From an uncultured Porphyromonadaceae bacterium (GTDB lineage: Bacteria > Bacteroidota > Bacteroidia > Bacteroidales > Muribaculaceae), in assembly GCA_900555915.1 (NCBI GenBank), contig USNC01000063.1, positions 1 to 7,688 on the forward strand: 7,688 nucleotides of DNA, written 5' to 3'. A model generated the notes under the pieces. It was not told where the DNA came from and ran no database searches. It saw only the letters and a list, made by a program, of their open reading frames with translations. Made by a program: the position numbers and the translations under genes. Below are positions 6,033 to 7,688 of this stretch, piece after piece. How positions within the stretch are numbered: the stretch's first letter is position 1; each line of letters opens with the position of its first letter.

Positions 6033-7577
6033 ATGAAACGTACCCGCGTAAGATTCGCACCCTCTCCTACAGGCCCGCTGCACATCGGCGGTGTCCGTAC
6101 GGCACTCTACAACTATCTCTTCGCGCGCCAGAACGGCGGCGACATGATCCTGCGTATTGAAGACACCGACAGCCGGCGCTTCGTGCCGGGTGCCGAGGAG
6201 TATATCAACGAGAGCCTCCGCTGGCTCGGCATCGGCATCGACGAAGGTGTGCGCGAGGGTGGCGCCTACGGCCCCTACAAGCAGAGCGAGCGCCGCGACA
6301 TCTACCGCAAATATGCGAAGCAGCTGCTCGACGACGACAAGGCATACATAGCTTTCGACACTCCCGAGGAACTGGAGGCGGCACGCGCCGAGCATCCGAA
6401 TTTCCAGTATGACGCCCACACCCGCATGCAGATGCGCAATTCGCTCACCCTCCCGGCAGAGGAGGTGAAGCGCCTCATCGACGAAGGCCACCAGTATGTG
6501 GTGCGCATCAAGATTCAGCCCGATGAGGACGTGCACGTGAACGACCTCATACGCGGCGAAGTGGTGATCAACTCCAATATCCTCGACGACAAGGTGCTCT
6601 ACAAGAGCGCCGACGACCTTCCCACCTATCACCTCGCCAATATCGTCGACGACCACCTCATGGAGGTGAGCCATGTCATCAGAGGCGAGGAGTGGCTGCC
6701 GTCGGCTCCGCTCCATGTGCTTCTCTACCGCGCGCTCGGATGGGAAGACACCATGCCGCAGTTCGTGCATCTGCCGCTGCTGCTGAAGCCTGTGGGCAAC
6801 GGCAAACTCTCGAAGCGCGACGGCGACAAACTCGGTTTCCCGGTGTTCCCGCTCGAATGGCACGACCCCGCCAGCGGTGAGGTCTCTTCGGGCTACCGCG
6901 AGAAAGGGTATCTCCCCGAGGCTGTGGTCAACTTCCTCGCGCTGCTCGGCTGGAATCCCGGCGATGACTCCGAGCTTATGAGCATGGACGAACTGATAAA
7001 GAAATTCTCTTTCGACCACTGCTCGAAGGCCGGCGCAAAGTTCGACTATAAGAAGGGCATATGGTTCAACCATGAGTATCTGATGCGCATGGACGACATG
7101 CAGCTCGCCGAACTTTTCATGCCGGTGCTCAAGGAGAAACTTGCCGAAGTCGGCAGGTCGGCCGATGAGTTCGGCATGGACTATGTGGCCAAGGCCGTAG
7201 GTATGGTGAAGGGACGCATCGAGTTTGTGCAGGATCTATGGGACCAGGGTGACTTCTTCTTCGTGGCTCCTGCGCAGTATGCCGAGAAGGATGTGAAGAA
7301 GCGATGGCAGGAGCAGACCCCGCGCATCATGGAGGAACTTTGCGGTGTGCTTGAAGGTATCGACGACATGACCTCGGCCAATGCCGAGAAGATCGTGCTC
7401 GACTGGATTGCCTCGAAGGAATATCATCTGGGCAACGTCATGAACGCCTTCCGCCTCGCGGTGGTGGGCGCCTGCCGTGGCCCGCACATGTTTGACATCA
7501 CCGAACTCATGCCCAAGGCCGAAGTGCTCGCACGCGTACGCCGCGCCGTAGCCGTAATCAACAGGCCGGAGGCCTGA
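6033..7577 (+). CDS. gltX: Glutamate--tRNA ligase (GluRS)
   Basis: A cytoplasmic class I aminoacyl-tRNA synthetase that charges tRNA(Glu) with glutamate using ATP. Tetrapyrrole synthesis also uses Glu-tRNA in organisms with the C5 pathway. The 514-residue protein has the family signature [11 protein letters not shown] (10-20, HIGH-type motif at 17-20), LRIEDTD (40-46), RGEEW (217-221) and KLSKRDG (258-264, KMSKS-type loop). The anticodon-binding part occupies roughly residues 345-510. Between KLSKR and the conserved GYLPEAV..FLALLGW there is an extra stretch of about 17 residues compared with the E. coli enzyme as I recall it, a form I associate with Bacteroidetes. The start is the only sensible one, placing [14 protein letters not shown] at the N-terminus. 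It is preceded by an AT-only leader made of heptad repeats. The last four codons and the stop (RPEA-stop) lie inside a 36-bp repeat unit; the conserved [10 protein letters not shown] block is complete, so the enzyme should be intact. Confidence 0.98.
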   Translation: MKRTRVRFAPSPTGPLHIGGVRTALYNYLFARQNGGDMILRIEDTDSRRFVPGAEEYINESLRWLGIGIDEGVREGGAYGPYKQSERRDIYRKYAKQLLDDDKAYIAFDTPEELEAARAEHPNFQYDAHTRMQMRNSLTLPAEEVKRLIDEGHQYVVRIKIQPDEDVHVNDLIRGEVVINSNILDDKVLYKSADDLPTYHLANIVDDHLMEVSHVIRGEEWLPSAPLHVLLYRALGWEDTMPQFVHLPLLLKPVGNGKLSKRDGDKLGFPVFPLEWHDPASGEVSSGYREKGYLPEAVVNFLALLGWNPGDDSELMSMDELIKKFSFDHCSKAGAKFDYKKGIWFNHEYLMRMDDMQLAELFMPVLKEKLAEVGRSADEFGMDYVAKAVGMVKGRIEFVQDLWDQGDFFFVAPAQYAEKDVKKRWQEQTPRIMEELCGVLEGIDDMTSANAEKIVLDWIASKEYHLGNVMNAFRLAVVGACRGPHMFDITELMPKAEVLARVRRAVAVINRPEA

Positions 7578-7688
7578 AATATCGCCAAAGCCGGCATCAG
7601 GCCGGAGGCCTGAAATATCGCCAAAGCCGGCATCAGGCCGGAGGCCTGAAATATCGCCAAAGCCGGCATCAGGCCGGAGGCCTGAAAT
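7562..7688 (+). repeat. Perfect 36-bp tandem repeat overlapping the gltX stop codon
   Basis: Three identical 36-bp copies (7562-7597, 7598-7633, 7634-7669) are followed by 19 bases of a fourth, cut by the window end. Copies are directly adjacent with no spacers. Each contains CAGGCC-GGA-GGCCTG, a hairpin with a 6-bp stem (7 bp in copies after the first, where a T precedes it). In the first copy this stem includes part of the gltX stop codon. A second, overlapping hairpin, CCGGC-ATCAG-GCCGG, spans each junction (7591-7605 and equivalents), so the two structures exclude each other. There is no T-run, so this is not a standard terminator, though stacked stems could protect the mRNA 3' end. The repeat is unrelated to the heptad arrays. 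Confidence 0.95.

Noticed and set aside
6012..7073. A 353-residue minus-strand open frame opposite gltX.
   Set aside because: It lies opposite a confidently identified GluRS, shows no domain and runs into the AT-rich array. It is a composition shadow.
7562..7688. Possible CRISPR array, since the unit is 36 bp and partly palindromic.
   Set aside because: Copies abut directly with no spacers of unique sequence, and no cas gene is present. It is a plain tandem repeat.

Overview
The window looks like chromosomal DNA from a Bacteroidales bacterium, most likely of the Muribaculaceae (S24-7) type. Four things point there. Promoters match the Bacteroidetes pattern (TTTG, then TAnnTTTG) and start codons lack Shine-Dalgarno sequences. 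One gene encodes a DUF3256 protein, a family I know only from Bacteroidales. The glutamyl-tRNA synthetase carries the loop extension after KLSKR that I associate with Bacteroidetes. GC-rich genes are separated by AT-rich gaps. The family-level assignment rests on recollection of similar proteins, not on a search.

Layout, left to right, with all genes on the + strand: (1) a tandem repeat built from 7-bp units (1-78); (2) a consensus promoter (85-116) driving a 1009-residue secreted protein made of three ~305-320-residue repeats plus a short sorting-domain-like tail (190-3219); (3) a strong intrinsic terminator (3240-3280) followed directly by a -7 promoter box (3281-3288); (4) a DEAD-box RNA helicase of the DeaD/CsdA type with a DbpA-like RNA-binding domain (3349-5229); (5) a small exported DUF3256 protein (5284-5928), 54 bp behind the helicase; (6) an AT-rich heptad-repeat array (5917-6031) that begins inside the last codons of the DUF3256 gene and ends one base before the next start codon; (7) gltX (6033-7577); (8) a perfect 36-bp tandem repeat (7562-7688) that begins inside the last codons of gltX and runs off the window.

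The surface-protein gene is an isolated unit with its own promoter and terminator. The helicase, DUF3256 protein and GluRS lie in one direction with no recognisable terminator or TAnnTTTG box between them. They may be one transcript mixing RNA and translation functions with an exported protein of unknown role.

I see no mobile element, CRISPR array, toxin-antitoxin or defence system, RNA gene or biosynthetic cluster. The most unusual content is the repeats. Two arrays, in opposite orientation, share one 7-bp grammar (nnTARRY on one strand), and two unrelated genes have their stop codons embedded in tandem repeats. Both window edges fall inside tandem repeats, so this is probably a complete assembly contig broken at repeats, and the true copy numbers are unknown.
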